DNA of 64,000 bases from Falsigemmobacter intermedius (GCF_004054105.1 NZ_SBLC01000003.1:1-64000); one strand, 5' to 3'. Shown: positions 46,720 through 56,450, numbered from the stretch's first letter. Notes: a model not told the origin generated them from the sequence alone. A program made the numbers and translations.

Positions 46720-47868
46720 TTAATCCTCGCCGTTCCATTCGATGTCGCGGGTGGAGGCCTCCTGCAGCGACAGGCGGTGCCGCAGCGCGGTCAGCGTGAA
46801 TTCCGCCATGGCCGCGATCTGCCCGCCCGGGCCGGGCGGATCCCCGGGCCAGGCGGTCATCTCGCCCGTGGCAGACCAGTCGCGCAGAAACTGTCGCGGA
46901 TGACGCAAAAGCGGCCTTACCCCCCAGGCCAGCATTGCGGCTTTCACGCCCTGCGGCCCCGTCACATCGGGGTGAACCTCGCGGCCCTCTGCACCGAAGG
47001 CTGCGGCGAAGGCTTTGGGATCGCGAAAGAAATGCAGCCCCGAGGTGGCGCGGGGGTTGCATTCGATCGGAAGAAGACGTCCCTCTGCGTCCCGGCGCAG
47101 ATCAAAGGAGATCTGGCCATGCCAGCCGGTGCCTTCAATGAAGCGGCGGGCGAAGTCGGTGATATCAGCGCTCTCTGCCGGTTCGCAGGCGATGGCGGCG
47201 CCCTGACCGGCCCGTGCCCGCGCCCGATAGGCCGCAAGCCCGCGCAGCCTGCCGTGACGCGCCATGGCCCAGAGGCTGATTTCCTCGCCGGGCAGATAGG
47301 CCTGGGCCAGCCAGGGGGCCTGCGGCGTGGGCCGGATAGGATCAAGCGCCTGCGGCGAAGGGCGCAGCAGCACCTTTGCGGCAAAGCGTGACCAGACGGG
47401 TTTAAAGACCAGATCCCCCGCCTCAGGGCGCAGCTGCTCCAGTTCCGCGCGGGAGGTCAGCACAAGGCTGCGCGGCACCGCCAGCCCCAGCGCCGCGCAG
47501 CGCCGGATGAAGGCGCCTTTGTCATGGGCCTCTCGCAGCAGCGCGAAGGGCGGCGCGAACAAAGGAGAGGGCAGGGTCCCCTGCTGCGCCAGACGTGCGA
47601 GATGAAAGATCTCTTCGCAGGTTGGCAGGATCAGCCCCACCCCCTCCCGCGTGATCAGATCACTCAGGGCTCCGGCGGCGGCTTCGGGCTGAAACCGCAG
47701 GGGCGGAATGCGCAGATAACCCGCTTTCATCCGCGAAAACCGCGCCAGCGGCAGATGCAGGCTGTCGGCAAGCAAGACGCGGTGTCCTGCCGCCGACAAA
47801 AGCCGCGTCAGATGCAAAGCAACCGGCGCCCGCGCGCCGGTCACCAGAAGGGTCTCAGGCAGGCTCAC
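46720..47868 (-). CDS. ATP-grasp-domain ligase
   Basis: A 382-residue ATP-grasp protein. The N-terminal Rossmann-like domain (TLLVTGARAPVALHLTRLL) precedes the ATP-grasp fold, with the substrate/metal region FDLRRDAEGRLLPIECNPRATSG near residues 260-285. It would form an amide or thioester-like bond with ATP on a carboxylate. It starts at GTG 47868, six bases after the thiolase stop, on the same strand. It is convergent to the six-gene operon and possibly part of the same pathway. Confidence 0.8.
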   Translation of the reverse strand: MSLPETLLVTGARAPVALHLTRLLSAAGHRVLLADSLHLPLARFSRMKAGYLRIPPLRFQPEAAAGALSDLITREGVGLILPTCEEIFHLARLAQQGTLPSPLFAPPFALLREAHDKGAFIRRCAALGLAVPRSLVLTSRAELEQLRPEAGDLVFKPVWSRFAAKVLLRPSPQALDPIRPTPQAPWLAQAYLPGEEISLWAMARHGRLRGLAAYRARARAGQGAAIACEPAESADITDFARRFIEGTGWHGQISFDLRRDAEGRLLPIECNPRATSGLHFFRDPKAFAAAFGAEGREVHPDVTGPQGVKAAMLAWGVRPLLRHPRQFLRDWSATGEMTAWPGDPPGPGGQIAAMAEFTLTALRHRLSLQEASTRDIEWNGED

Positions 47869-47874
47869 CGCAGA

Positions 47875-49053
47875 TCAGTCGCGTCGGCTGAGGATGGTTG
47901 CGTAATTGGCCACGGCAGCGCCGCCCATGTTGAAGATCAGCGCGTTTCGCGGATCAGCCAGTTGCATCTCTCCGGCCTGGCCGGTGAGCTGACGATAAGA
48001 CAGCGCATGCATGGAGACGCCGGTTGCGCCCACCGGATGCCCCTTCGCCTTCAGCCCGCCCGAAAGGTTCACCGGCAGGCTGCCTTCAGCCAGCACCCGG
48101 CCGCTGTCAATCGCCTCTGCGCCTTTGCCCTTTTCAGCCAGACCCATGGCTTCATAGATCAGCAGTTCTGCAATGGTGAAACAGTCATGCACTTCCGCGA
48201 AGCTCAGATCGCCGACGGTAACCCCCGCCTGCTCATAGGCTTTGCCGATGGCGCGGGCGGGGCCCTCGAAGCTGATGACATCGCGGCCCGTCATCGGCAG
48301 GCTGTCGCTGACATGAACGGCCGCTTTGAACTGCACCGCACGGGGGAAATCCTTTGCCCGCTCCGTGGTGGTCAGAACAATCGCCGCCGCCCCGTCTGAG
48401 ATCAGCGAGCAGTCTGACAGGCGCAGCGGCGCCGAGATCACCGGGTTCTTCTCGGTCACGGTATTGGCCTGCTCGGGCGTCATCGGACGATGCATCTGCG
48501 CGAGCGGGTTTTTCATCGCATTCATGTGGTTTTTCGAGGCGATCTTCGCCATGGCCGGCAGCGGATCGCCATAACGCTCGGCGTAAGTCCGGGCTGCAAG
48601 GGCAAAGACATCCGGGAAGCTCAGCGAGGCTTCAAATTCGTCGTTCTGATAGCCCGCACCGGCCAGAGCCGTTGTCACCTCTGCGGTCGAGCGGGAGGTC
48701 ATCTTTTCGACGCCCACCACCAGCACCGTCTCTGCCTGACCCGAAAGAATGGCGTTCAGTCCCGCAAAAATCGCTGCCGAGCCTGAGGCGCAGGCGTTTT
48801 CCATCCGCGCCGCCGGGGTGAAGCGAAAGCCCGGATCAGCCTGATGCACCAGCGATGAGGGGAAGCCATCGGAGACGAGGCCCGAGTTGAAATGACCCAC
48901 GAAGATCGCATCAACATCTGCGGCCGCCACTCCGGCATCCGCCAGGGCTTCCTGCGTGGCTTCGGTAATCAGTTCTTCAAGGTTTTGCGACAGCCGTCCG
49001 AAGCGGGTGTGACCCGCGCCGATGATGCTGACTTTCGAGACGTTCGGGATCAT
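47875..49053 (-). CDS. SCP-x/acetyl-CoA acetyltransferase-type thiolase
   Basis: A 392-residue thiolase of the sterol-carrier-protein-x type. The nucleophile is C88 in ENACASGSAA, the EVHDCF motif and the C-terminal GGLKAKGHPVGATG motif are intact. It would act on a CoA-thioester of unknown chain. ATG 49053 follows GGAGGAGCC. It is first of a two-gene unit with the ATP-grasp gene and divergent from a nitroreductase gene. Confidence 0.88.
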   Translation of the reverse strand: MIPNVSKVSIIGAGHTRFGRLSQNLEELITEATQEALADAGVAAADVDAIFVGHFNSGLVSDGFPSSLVHQADPGFRFTPAARMENACASGSAAIFAGLNAILSGQAETVLVVGVEKMTSRSTAEVTTALAGAGYQNDEFEASLSFPDVFALAARTYAERYGDPLPAMAKIASKNHMNAMKNPLAQMHRPMTPEQANTVTEKNPVISAPLRLSDCSLISDGAAAIVLTTTERAKDFPRAVQFKAAVHVSDSLPMTGRDVISFEGPARAIGKAYEQAGVTVGDLSFAEVHDCFTIAELLIYEAMGLAEKGKGAEAIDSGRVLAEGSLPVNLSGGLKAKGHPVGATGVSMHALSYRQLTGQAGEMQLADPRNALIFNMGGAAVANYATILSRRD

Positions 49054-49220
49054 GCTGGCTCCTCCTGGGGCTCGCCGATGTTACTCATCGGTATAGAGCT
49101 TACTCATGCTTAATGCGGTTGTTGCTGCCGATCAAGCCGCAGCCGCCTCTCCGGCGATCACAGCCTTGCGCAGCGCCTGCCACCACCGCAGATTACCTTC
49201 CAGAGGTGGGGAGGAAATCC

Positions 49221-49901
49221 ATGACGTCAACAGAGAACCCGGTCCTTGAGGCCATCCGCTCACGCCGCTCGGTGCGGGCCTATCTGCCGCGTGAGGTGCC
49301 GGGTGAGATGATCCGCGAGATCCTCGCTGCCGCCACGCGCACGCCTTCGGGGTCAAACATCCAGCCCTGGAAAGTGGCTGTGGTGACCGGAGCCCCCCTG
49401 AAAGCGCTGGGCGACGAGTTGAGCGCGAAATATCTCGCCGGAGAGGTTGAGGGGCGGGAATATGACTACTACCCGCGCAGCTGGCGTGAGCCCTATCTCG
49501 CCCGCCGCCGTGCCACGGGCTGGGGGCTTTACTCCGCACTCGGAATTGAAAAGGGCCAGACAGATCGCATGGCCGCGCAGCATGCCCGCAACTATCGCTT
49601 CTTCGATGCCCCGGTCGGGATTTTCTTTCTTTTTGACAGGGATATGGAGATCGGCAGCTGGCTTGATCTGGGCATGTTCATTCAGAACATCATGATCGCC
49701 GCACGGGGCCTTGGGCTGCACAGCTGCCCGCAGGCAGCCTTTGCCGATTTCCCCCGCCTGATCCCCCGCTTCCTCGGGCTGCCGGAGGACCTGCAACTGG
49801 TCTGCGGCATGGCCCTTGGGTATGAAGATCCTGCAGCGCCGGAAAACGCCTTCACCCCTGCGCGCATCGCGCCGGAGGATTTCGTCACCTGGGTCGGCTG
49901 A
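49221..49901 (+). CDS. Nitroreductase-family flavoprotein
   Basis: A 226-residue FMN-dependent nitroreductase fold. The N terminus (VLEAIRSRRSVRAYLPREV) and the TRTPSGSNIQPW motif are typical. ATG 49221 follows GAGGAAATCC; the frame open to 49113 is not used. Substrates range over nitro-aromatics and quinones; it stands divergent to the thiolase gene. It is the last intact gene before the T6SS remnant. Confidence 0.9.
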   Translation: MTSTENPVLEAIRSRRSVRAYLPREVPGEMIREILAAATRTPSGSNIQPWKVAVVTGAPLKALGDELSAKYLAGEVEGREYDYYPRSWREPYLARRRATGWGLYSALGIEKGQTDRMAAQHARNYRFFDAPVGIFFLFDRDMEIGSWLDLGMFIQNIMIAARGLGLHSCPQAAFADFPRLIPRFLGLPEDLQLVCGMALGYEDPAAPENAFTPARIAPEDFVTWVG

Positions 49902-50537
49902 CGCGGATCTGCGTGCCGCGCCCGCGAAGGGCAGGGCGAAGCAGCTTCTGCGGGGCTGGTGCTTCAGTCGTCACGCTGAGCACCCTACTTATTAAAAATG
50001 CATCTTCATCAGCGGGCCCCGTCATCCAGGCATTGAGATACAGTCCGGGGTCCCGCAGACCCGGCCTGGGGCCGCCCTTGTTTCACGCTTCACTCGGGCC
50101 GGGTGGCTGACCCGCCAGCAGGACTGATCTCTCTCAGAAGTAATCTGGGCATCTTAACGATTTCTCCTTCAGGATGAGTTTAGATCGCGTGAGGCACCCC
50201 GTTGCACCGTTACGGCTGCGGGAAGCCTGAGCTGTGAAAACTTCTGTTTCCGGAGAGGGCCGGGTGCTTCAGGCCCCGCGCAGAGGGAGTGTCGTGAACG
50301 TTTCTGAGACAGGGTCCCGTCGACCTGACATTGGGAAGCTTTCGCCCTTGTCCGGGCGGCTGCGAGTGGCGCCGCGCGGACAAGGGAGGGCTGCCAACCG
50401 GAGCAATCCATGGCACGCGCCTGCAGGCGGGTATCACTGGTGCGTTGTTCCGATTGCATCAGCGGCATCGTCCTGCGTCACTGCCGGAAGACCGGCGGGA
50501 GAGGCTTCCCTGGCTCTGATCGGCAGCGGAGGTTGAG
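49902..50537. other. 636-base region between nitroreductase and tssL without a recognisable gene
   Basis: Several short frames run through the region on both strands. One (50234-50536, GTG start) ends one base before the tssL start but has no resemblance to a T6SS protein that I can recognise. The left part (about 49980-50170) is comparatively AT-rich. The simplest reading is deleted or decayed sequence upstream of tssL. Confidence 0.4.
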
Positions 50538-51776
50538 GTGAGATTTCCGGGTCGCAAAACCGCTCCGATCGCCGATACGCAGGCGGGACCTGCTCCCCCG
50601 TCCGGCTTCGCGGCCGCCTGCGGTCTGCCCTGTCCTGACGGTCCGGGACAGACCCCGCTCAGCACCTCGGCCATCGGGCTCTTTGCGCTTATGGGCTGTC
50701 TTCAGGTGCCATCGCATCCGCCTGACCCTGAAAGGCTTTATCGTGCAGCCCTTGCGGAACTCCGCGCTTTTGAAGGGCTGGCCCTGCAGGCGGGTGCCGA
50801 TCCTGAGCAGGTGAAACTCGCGCGCTATGCCCTTTGCGCAACCCTCGATGATCTGGCGCAAAGCGCGGGATGGTCCGAAGGATCAGGTTGGGAGAGCGAT
50901 CTGATGGTCGGCAGTTTTCACCGGGAGAATATCGGTGGTTGCCATTTTTTTGATCTGCTGGAACAGCTCGGGGGTGACCCGCGTCGAAACAGTGATCTTC
51001 TGGAGGTTTTTCACCATTGTCTCGCGGCAGGCTTTGAAGGGGAGTTGCGCGGGACTGCCGGTGGTGCGGCGCGGCGCCGTGCGATCCTGACGCGCCTTGC
51101 TGACCTCATCCGGGCAAGTGGGGGCAAGCGCGCCCCGCAGGCGCTGAGGTCGCCGGATCCTGTCCGGACGCAGCGGCGCCCTTCCATCCCGGCCAGGATT
51201 TTTCTGCTGACAGCACTGATGGCCTGTCTGTGGTCAGCGGGACAGTTGCTGCTCGCAAGGCGCCTTTTTACCCAAAGCGAAGCGGTTTTCGCAGCCTTTG
51301 CCGCAGCCCCTGAGGGCCGGCCCGTCACCTCCGGCCGCCCGGCGCGGCCCTTCGTGCCGGAGCTCCCCCCCCGAAGCGGGGAGGAGCGTCGTCAGCTTGA
51401 AATAGAGCTCGCACCGGAGATTTCCGGGGGCATGATCCGTCTGATCGGGGAGGGGAGCAGGATCGTGCTCAGGCTTGATCCGCAGCAGTTTTTCACTCCC
51501 GCCAGTGATCGCCTGCGCCCCGCGACCCGGCCCGTCCTGGCCAGGATCGCCACTGCGCTTGATGGCTTTGAGGGGCAGATTTTTGTCTCCGCCCGCGCGG
51601 AGGATCAATGGATTCTCTCGGCCAGGTTTCCCGCGCAGATGCCGCTTGGCCTTGCCCGAGCGGAGAGGCTTCGCCGCGGATTGTTCTCAGACCATCCGCG
51701 TGTCGTCGCTGAGGCGCATCACCGCGCTGCGGGCGGTGATCAAAGCATCGATCTTTTGCTGGTCAGGGAGCCATGA
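50538..51776 (+). CDS. tssL: T6SS membrane-complex protein TssL (DotU + degenerate OmpA-like domain)
   Basis: A 412-residue protein. Residues 50-175 are the DotU domain of TssL (YALCATLDDLAQSAGWS, VGSFHRENIGGCHFFDLLEQL, CLAAGFEGEL). One transmembrane segment (ARIFLLTALMACLWSAGQLLL) lies near 217-237. An OmpA/MotB-type C-terminal domain follows, in which the peptidoglycan motif GHTD is replaced by SARAED, so binding is doubtful. GTG 50538 is the start, and the stop overlaps tssM by 4 bases. With TssM it forms the T6SS membrane complex, but no other T6SS gene is in the window. Confidence 0.83.
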   Translation: MRFPGRKTAPIADTQAGPAPPSGFAAACGLPCPDGPGQTPLSTSAIGLFALMGCLQVPSHPPDPERLYRAALAELRAFEGLALQAGADPEQVKLARYALCATLDDLAQSAGWSEGSGWESDLMVGSFHRENIGGCHFFDLLEQLGGDPRRNSDLLEVFHHCLAAGFEGELRGTAGGAARRRAILTRLADLIRASGGKRAPQALRSPDPVRTQRRPSIPARIFLLTALMACLWSAGQLLLARRLFTQSEAVFAAFAAAPEGRPVTSGRPARPFVPELPPRSGEERRQLEIELAPEISGGMIRLIGEGSRIVLRLDPQQFFTPASDRLRPATRPVLARIATALDGFEGQIFVSARAEDQWILSARFPAQMPLGLARAERLRRGLFSDHPRVVAEAHHRAAGGDQSIDLLLVREP

Positions 51777-54700
51777 GAGTGGCCTGGCTGCGCCTGAACC
51801 GGGCGGTTTCGGATCCCGCGCCCCCGCTTGTGGCGGCTTTCCTGCTCAGCCTTGCCATCTGGGTCTCGGGCCCCTTGCTGGTGGTTGCGCAGAACCGCCC
51901 GCTGGATGCGGCAGGCACCCGACTGATCGTCATTGCGCTGGTCTGGCTGGGGCTTGCAGCCGCGATCCGGGGGAAACACCAACTGAGGCGGCGACGGGAA
52001 GCGGCCTTCCTGCGCGATCTGGCGGCGATTGATCCGACGCTCCCCTGGGGAACTCTCTGTGGTGCGACCGGGGCGAGGCCCCTCCATGAAAGGCCCTGGT
52101 ATCTTGTGATCGGGCCACCGGGCGTCGGGAAAACTGCCGCCATTCTGAACTCAGGCTTAAGTTTTGCGCCCGATCCTGACGCAGGCGGGGGCGGGCAGGC
52201 CGGGCGCGGCTGGCAGATCCTGCCTGCAAAGGAGGCAGTGCTGATTGAAATCAGCGGGGGGACGATCCCGCAGGCATTGATTGACCTGCTGAAATCCCGG
52301 CGCGGGCAGCCTGGGCTGAACGGGATCATCCTGATGGCGAGCCTGAGTGCTCTTGCGGATGGTGCCGCCGGACAGCCCGCCAGGTCTGTGCTGCCCGCCC
52401 CTTTGCTGACCGCGATTGACACGGGGCGGGGTGCGCGCATTCCGGTCTGGGTTTTGCTGACCAGGGCGGATCTGATTGCCGGATTTTCAGAAAGTTTCCC
52501 GCACGGGAGCCCTGCGCCTGACCACTTCGGGTTCAGGCTGCCCGCATCGGGGCGCAGTCCCCGGATTGATCCGTCCGTGCAGGTTGCTCAGGGGTTTGAC
52601 GCCCTGGTCTCTCGGCTCAGCGCGCAGGTCGCGGACAGTGTGGCGGTGCAACGCGATCCGGCTGCCTTCCGGCTGGCGATTGGTTTTCCCCCTGCCATGG
52701 CGGCGCTTCGCCCGCGTCTGACGGAGTGGCTTGCGCAGATTTTTCCGCCCGACCTGCGGGAGCAGACTGTCGTTTTGCAGGGGGTCTGGTTTTGCTCCGT
52801 CGGCGGAGGGGGCAGGCAGATCGATCCGCTGAGACCCGTATTGCTCCGCAGCTTCGGGCTGACACGGCAGCTGCCGCAGCGCGGAAATGAGACCCGTACC
52901 CCGATGTTTGTGAATGGGTTTTTTCACCGTATCCTTCTGTCCGAGGCCGGACAGACAGGGGCGTGGAAAGGCTGAAAGCGCGTGGCCCCCTTTGCTGCGG
53001 TCCTGTGTCTGGGGCTGGGACTTGCCGTTCCGCTGGTTCAACATCATGCCGCCAATGAGGCCCTGATCGCGCGTGTTGCACAGCAGGTCCAGGAGGTGGA
53101 GAGGCAGATTCCCCAAGGAGCGGAGGTTAACAGCGATCCGCTGCCGGTCCTTGCGGCACTCGATCGCCTGCGCCGTCTGCCCGGCGCGCCGGAGGGAGAG
53201 GTTACAAAAGCTCCGGATCCTTCGGCAGGCCTTTATGTGGACAATCTGCTGCAAAACGGCGCCCGTCTGGCCTATCGTGACGGCCTGAACCGGCTGCTGC
53301 TCCCCCGGCTGCTCCTGCGGCTTGAAGAGGTGATGTAGGGCCGCGTGAATGAGCCTGAGGTGATTTTCTCCGCCCTCAGAACCTATCTTATGCTGGGCCA
53401 GGCCGGGCTGATGGTGCCATCGCAGGTGCTTGACTGGTTCGCGGCGGATTGGGCTGAACAGGGGGGCGATGCCCTGTCCGTGGCGCAGCGGGCGCGGCTG
53501 GCGGTGCACCTTGGAGATTTGCTGCGACAACCCATGCAGCCGGTCGCGCTTGATGAGTCGCTCATCACGCAGATGCGCGGTGTTCTGGCACGACTGCCTC
53601 AGGCCCGACGGATCTATGCTCAGCTTGTCATCCGGGCTGCCGCAGAAGCGCCACCCCCGTTCCGGGTCGAAGAGGCCGCAGGACCGGGAGCCGCGCAGAT
53701 CCTGCGCCGCCCCTCTGGCGCAGGGCTGACAGAGGGGGTTGAGGGGCTCTATACCCGCCAGGGCTTTCATCAGGTCATTCTGCCGCATCTCTCAGATCTC
53801 GGGGCGCTTTTGCAAAACGAGGCCTGGGTGCTCGGTCCGGCCCGACTGCCTGCCGCGGGCGATCAGGCGCAGCGCGCTGTCGTTCAGGACGTTCTGGGGA
53901 TCTATTACCGCGATTATATCGCGCGATATGAAGCCCTTCTGGGCGACATCGACATCATACCCTTTGAGAATCCGCAGCATGCGGCTGAGGGGCTCAGACA
54001 ACTTTCTCAACCGGATTCGCCGCTGCTCAGCCTGCTGAACGCGATCGCCCGGCAGAGCCTGCTGAGCCTGCCTGATGACGCCACGGCGACTGGTGCTGCA
54101 GAAACGGGCGCGGGTCTGCGGGACGGCCGAGGCGATGCGCCCGGCAGTGACAGCCTGGGTGCCGTGGTCGAGGGGCATTTTCGTGCGCTGCGCGATCTGG
54201 TGAACGGGACGGGCGGGCAGCCTTCGGCCTTCGAGAGAGTGCGGGCTGTCCTGGCTGACCCCCGGGACGGTTCGTCAGGGCGAATCGGCGCGGCCGTGCG
54301 GGGCGGGTCTTCAGACCCCTCCCGCCTGCTCGACCGCTGGCTGATGCAGATCCGTGCGGCGCGCGCCGCTCCGGAGGGGAGCGGTCTGCGCAGCCGTCTC
54401 ACGCAGCTTTGGCAGAGCGAGGTTCTGCCGCTCTGCGAAAAGGTCACCCAGGGTGGCTATCCTTTCCAGCCAGGGGCTCAGGCTGAGGTTCATCCGGAAG
54501 ACTTTTTGGCGCTTTTCGGGCCGGAGGGTGCAATAGAGCGGTTCTTCCAGACACATCTCACTGCCACAGAAAAAGCGGAGACCGACCAGAACGGCGCGGC
54601 GCAGGAAGATCCTGCCTTGGCGCCTTTTGTCATCGCAGCCTTTGACCGCGCTGCGCAGATCCGTGACGGCTTTTTCGCGGCGGATCTTCCCTCCGGCGCA

Positions 54701-55087
54701 GGTTTTCGACTGAGACCGCACCGTTTGGGAACACATGCACCGGATGCGCAGGATCAAAGGATAACGCTGGAAGTTGACGGGCATAGGACAGCCTATGGCC
54801 CGGAAGACTTCGGGGATCTGATTGTGCCATGGCCGGGGCGCTCGGGCGGGGCGCGGATCAGCCTTGAGCCGGAGCGGGAGGGGGTTGAAAACAGCCTCCA
54901 CCGGCATGGACCCTGGGCGCTGATCCGGCTTCTATCGGCGGCGGAGATGCGACCCTCGACCGAAGGCGGGACGCTCCTCCTCTACCGCATCGGCGGGCGC
55001 AGCGTCAGTTTTTCGCTAAAAAGCCGGGGACGTTTTGAAGACACACTGGCAGCACTTGCGACATTTAAATGTCCGCAGTCGTTTTAA
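51773..55087 (+). pseudogene. tssM: tssM (IcmF), reading frame interrupted by two in-frame stop codons
   Basis: Three open segments (51773-52975, 52982-53338, 53345-55087) lie in the same reading frame and together read as one TssM of about 1104 residues. The first has the P-loop GPPGVGKTAA near residue 114. The second restarts in the last transmembrane helix (VAPFAAVLCLGLGLAVPLV). The third contains RTYLMLGQAGLM and DFLALFGPEGAIERFF, typical of the IcmF C-terminal part. A TGA at 52973 falls in GAWKG-stop-KRVAP, and a TAG at 53336 in LEEVM-stop-GRVNEPEV. Both could derive from Arg (CGA) and Gln (CAG) codons by C-to-T changes. Reinitiation at GTG 52982 or 53345 or stop readthrough are alternatives. 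Confidence 0.8.
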
Positions 55088-55591
55088 TCTCCGCCCGGAT
55101 CTTTCAGCGTCTCAAGTCGGGCCCTGAGGCCCCGGGACAGGGCGCCGGCTGGCAGGGCAGCCGGCGAATCCTGAGGTCTTCAGGCGGCGTGGCGACGGGC
55201 GTAGATCTTTTCCCAGGTCGATACGGTCTGCTCTTCGATGAAGAGAAGGCCGGCCACATCCTCAGCGCTGAGCCCGTCTGCCAGCAGCAAAAGCGCATTG
55301 GCCATACGGGCCTGGAGCAGTTCCGGGTTCTTGCTGTCCAGAGTCTTCAGCAGCATGTCGCGGTCTTTTTCGGAGAGGTGCATGGTGGTCTTTTCTGGCT
55401 GTCAGGCGGGAAAGCGCGCCTTTCGCACAGTCTTTGCCCCTCTGCAACGGCATGGGTGACAGAGCGGTGACGCCTGCGGAGGACCCGATGTAAAAACCCT
55501 TTAAAAACAAGGCGCCGCCCACTCCATTCGGGGCGGGCGGTGACAAAACCACGCAGGCAAGGACATGGGAAAGGGGCGCCGACTGGCCGCC
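55088..55591. other. Region downstream of tssM, including a transposase-like fragment
   Basis: It holds the 67-residue helix-turn-helix frame listed separately and otherwise about 300 bases in which I see no gene. No further T6SS genes are recognisable. Confidence 0.4.
55180..55383 (-). CDS. Helix-turn-helix protein, IS630-type transposase N-terminal-like
   Basis: A 67-residue frame. The stretch ALLLLADGLSAEDVAGLLFIEEQTVSTWEKIY has the helix-turn-helix pattern of IS630-family transposase N termini. The frame stops soon after (ARRHAA), and no catalytic DDE portion is seen downstream on this strand. It may be a remnant of an insertion sequence or a small stand-alone DNA-binding protein. The ribosome site is weak. 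Confidence 0.5.
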   Translation of the reverse strand: MHLSEKDRDMLLKTLDSKNPELLQARMANALLLLADGLSAEDVAGLLFIEEQTVSTWEKIYARRHAA

Positions 55592-55741
55592 TCAACCCTC
55601 GTCCTGGTCTTCAGCGGCCTCTTCCTGAGTCGCGCCGATCTGGCGCAGAGGCTGATCTTCGCGTTGCCCGGTGGGCGGCGGCGACCCGGATTTCGCCGGG
55701 GCAGCGGTTGGCGGGGCGGTCTTTTCGGGATTTTCCGTCAT
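55592..55741 (-). CDS. Small Pro/Glu-rich hypothetical protein, 49 residues
   Basis: A 49-residue frame beginning MTENPEKTAPPTAAPAKSGS and ending with an acidic Glu/Asp-rich tail (ATQEEAAEDQDEG). ATG 55741 is preceded by CCGGAGATCGCC, a good ribosome site; the frame is open to 55792. It lies 68 bases downstream of the stress protein gene on the same strand. The composition suggests an intrinsically disordered protein; the function is unknown. Confidence 0.5.
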   Translation of the reverse strand: MTENPEKTAPPTAAPAKSGSPPPTGQREDQPLRQIGATQEEAAEDQDEG

Positions 55742-55809
55742 GGCGATCTCCGGTTTTCGGGCAAAGGACTGCCCGCGGCTAGGAATGGCCACGGGCGCGA
55801 ATCGGGCGG

Positions 55810-56424
55810 TCAGATCATCGGCGGCGGGGTGCGACGCAGGCGTTCTGCACGTTCCTCTTCGGTTTCTGCGGCATGCCAGCCCTCTCCTTCATAGCGGCTG
55901 CGGAGTTCTGCAACTTCGGCGGCAGCGACCACACTCAGGGCATTCTCAACAGCGACGCGGTGCTCGTCAGGCGTGCGCACCGAGACCAGAACCCCGCCGC
56001 GCCGCAGCGCCTCACCGTAAAGGGGCGCATCCTCTTCGGGGATGCCCAGATCGGCCAGCGCGCCGATCGCGCCCCCGGCCAGAGCGCCGCCCGCCGCACC
56101 TGCGAGGGTCGCCGCAAGCCAGCCGGCTGCCACGACCGGGCCGAGGCCCGGAATGGCGAGCATGCCCAAGCCTGCCAGCAGGCCCGCGCCGCCACCGACC
56201 GCGGCCCCGACGCCTGCACCCGTCGCAGTGCCGGTCGGCGCGTCATGCATAGTCACGCTGTCAGTGGGCTCGCCGATCCGGGTCTGGTAGCTGCGGTGGG
56301 TATCCTGAACGGTCTCATTGCCCGCGAAAGAGGCCTCAACACCGCTCAGATGCAATCCGTTGACGGCATCAATCGCGCGGCGGGCATCGTCATAGCTGTG
56401 ATAAAGACGGGTGATAACAGTCAT
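55810..56424 (-). CDS. General-stress-type hypothetical protein with glycine-zipper core
   Basis: A 204-residue protein. The N terminus (TVITRLYHSYDDARRAIDAVNGLHLSGVEASF) resembles the DUF1269/general stress protein 17M type ferredoxin-like fold. The centre is a long Gly/Ala-rich stretch (GAGVGAAVGGGAGLLAGLGM then LAGAAGGALAGGAIGAL), a glycine-zipper-like hydrophobic core. The C terminus is charged (RRTPPPMI end). Such proteins are linked to stress in other bacteria; the role here is not shown. Confidence 0.72.
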   Translation of the reverse strand: MTVITRLYHSYDDARRAIDAVNGLHLSGVEASFAGNETVQDTHRSYQTRIGEPTDSVTMHDAPTGTATGAGVGAAVGGGAGLLAGLGMLAIPGLGPVVAAGWLAATLAGAAGGALAGGAIGALADLGIPEEDAPLYGEALRRGGVLVSVRTPDEHRVAVENALSVVAAAEVAELRSRYEGEGWHAAETEEERAERLRRTPPPMI

Positions 56425-56450
56425 TTAAATTCTCCTCACTCTGAACCGGA

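Noticed and set aside
50234-50536. 100-codon frame ending one base before tssL
   Set aside because: No T6SS or other family pattern could be seen, and overlapping frames on both strands are equally open. Left as part of the unexplained gap.
52982-53338. Middle tssM segment as an independent gene of 118 residues
   Set aside because: It is in the same frame as both flanking segments and continues the TssM sequence on both sides; a separate gene is the less simple reading.
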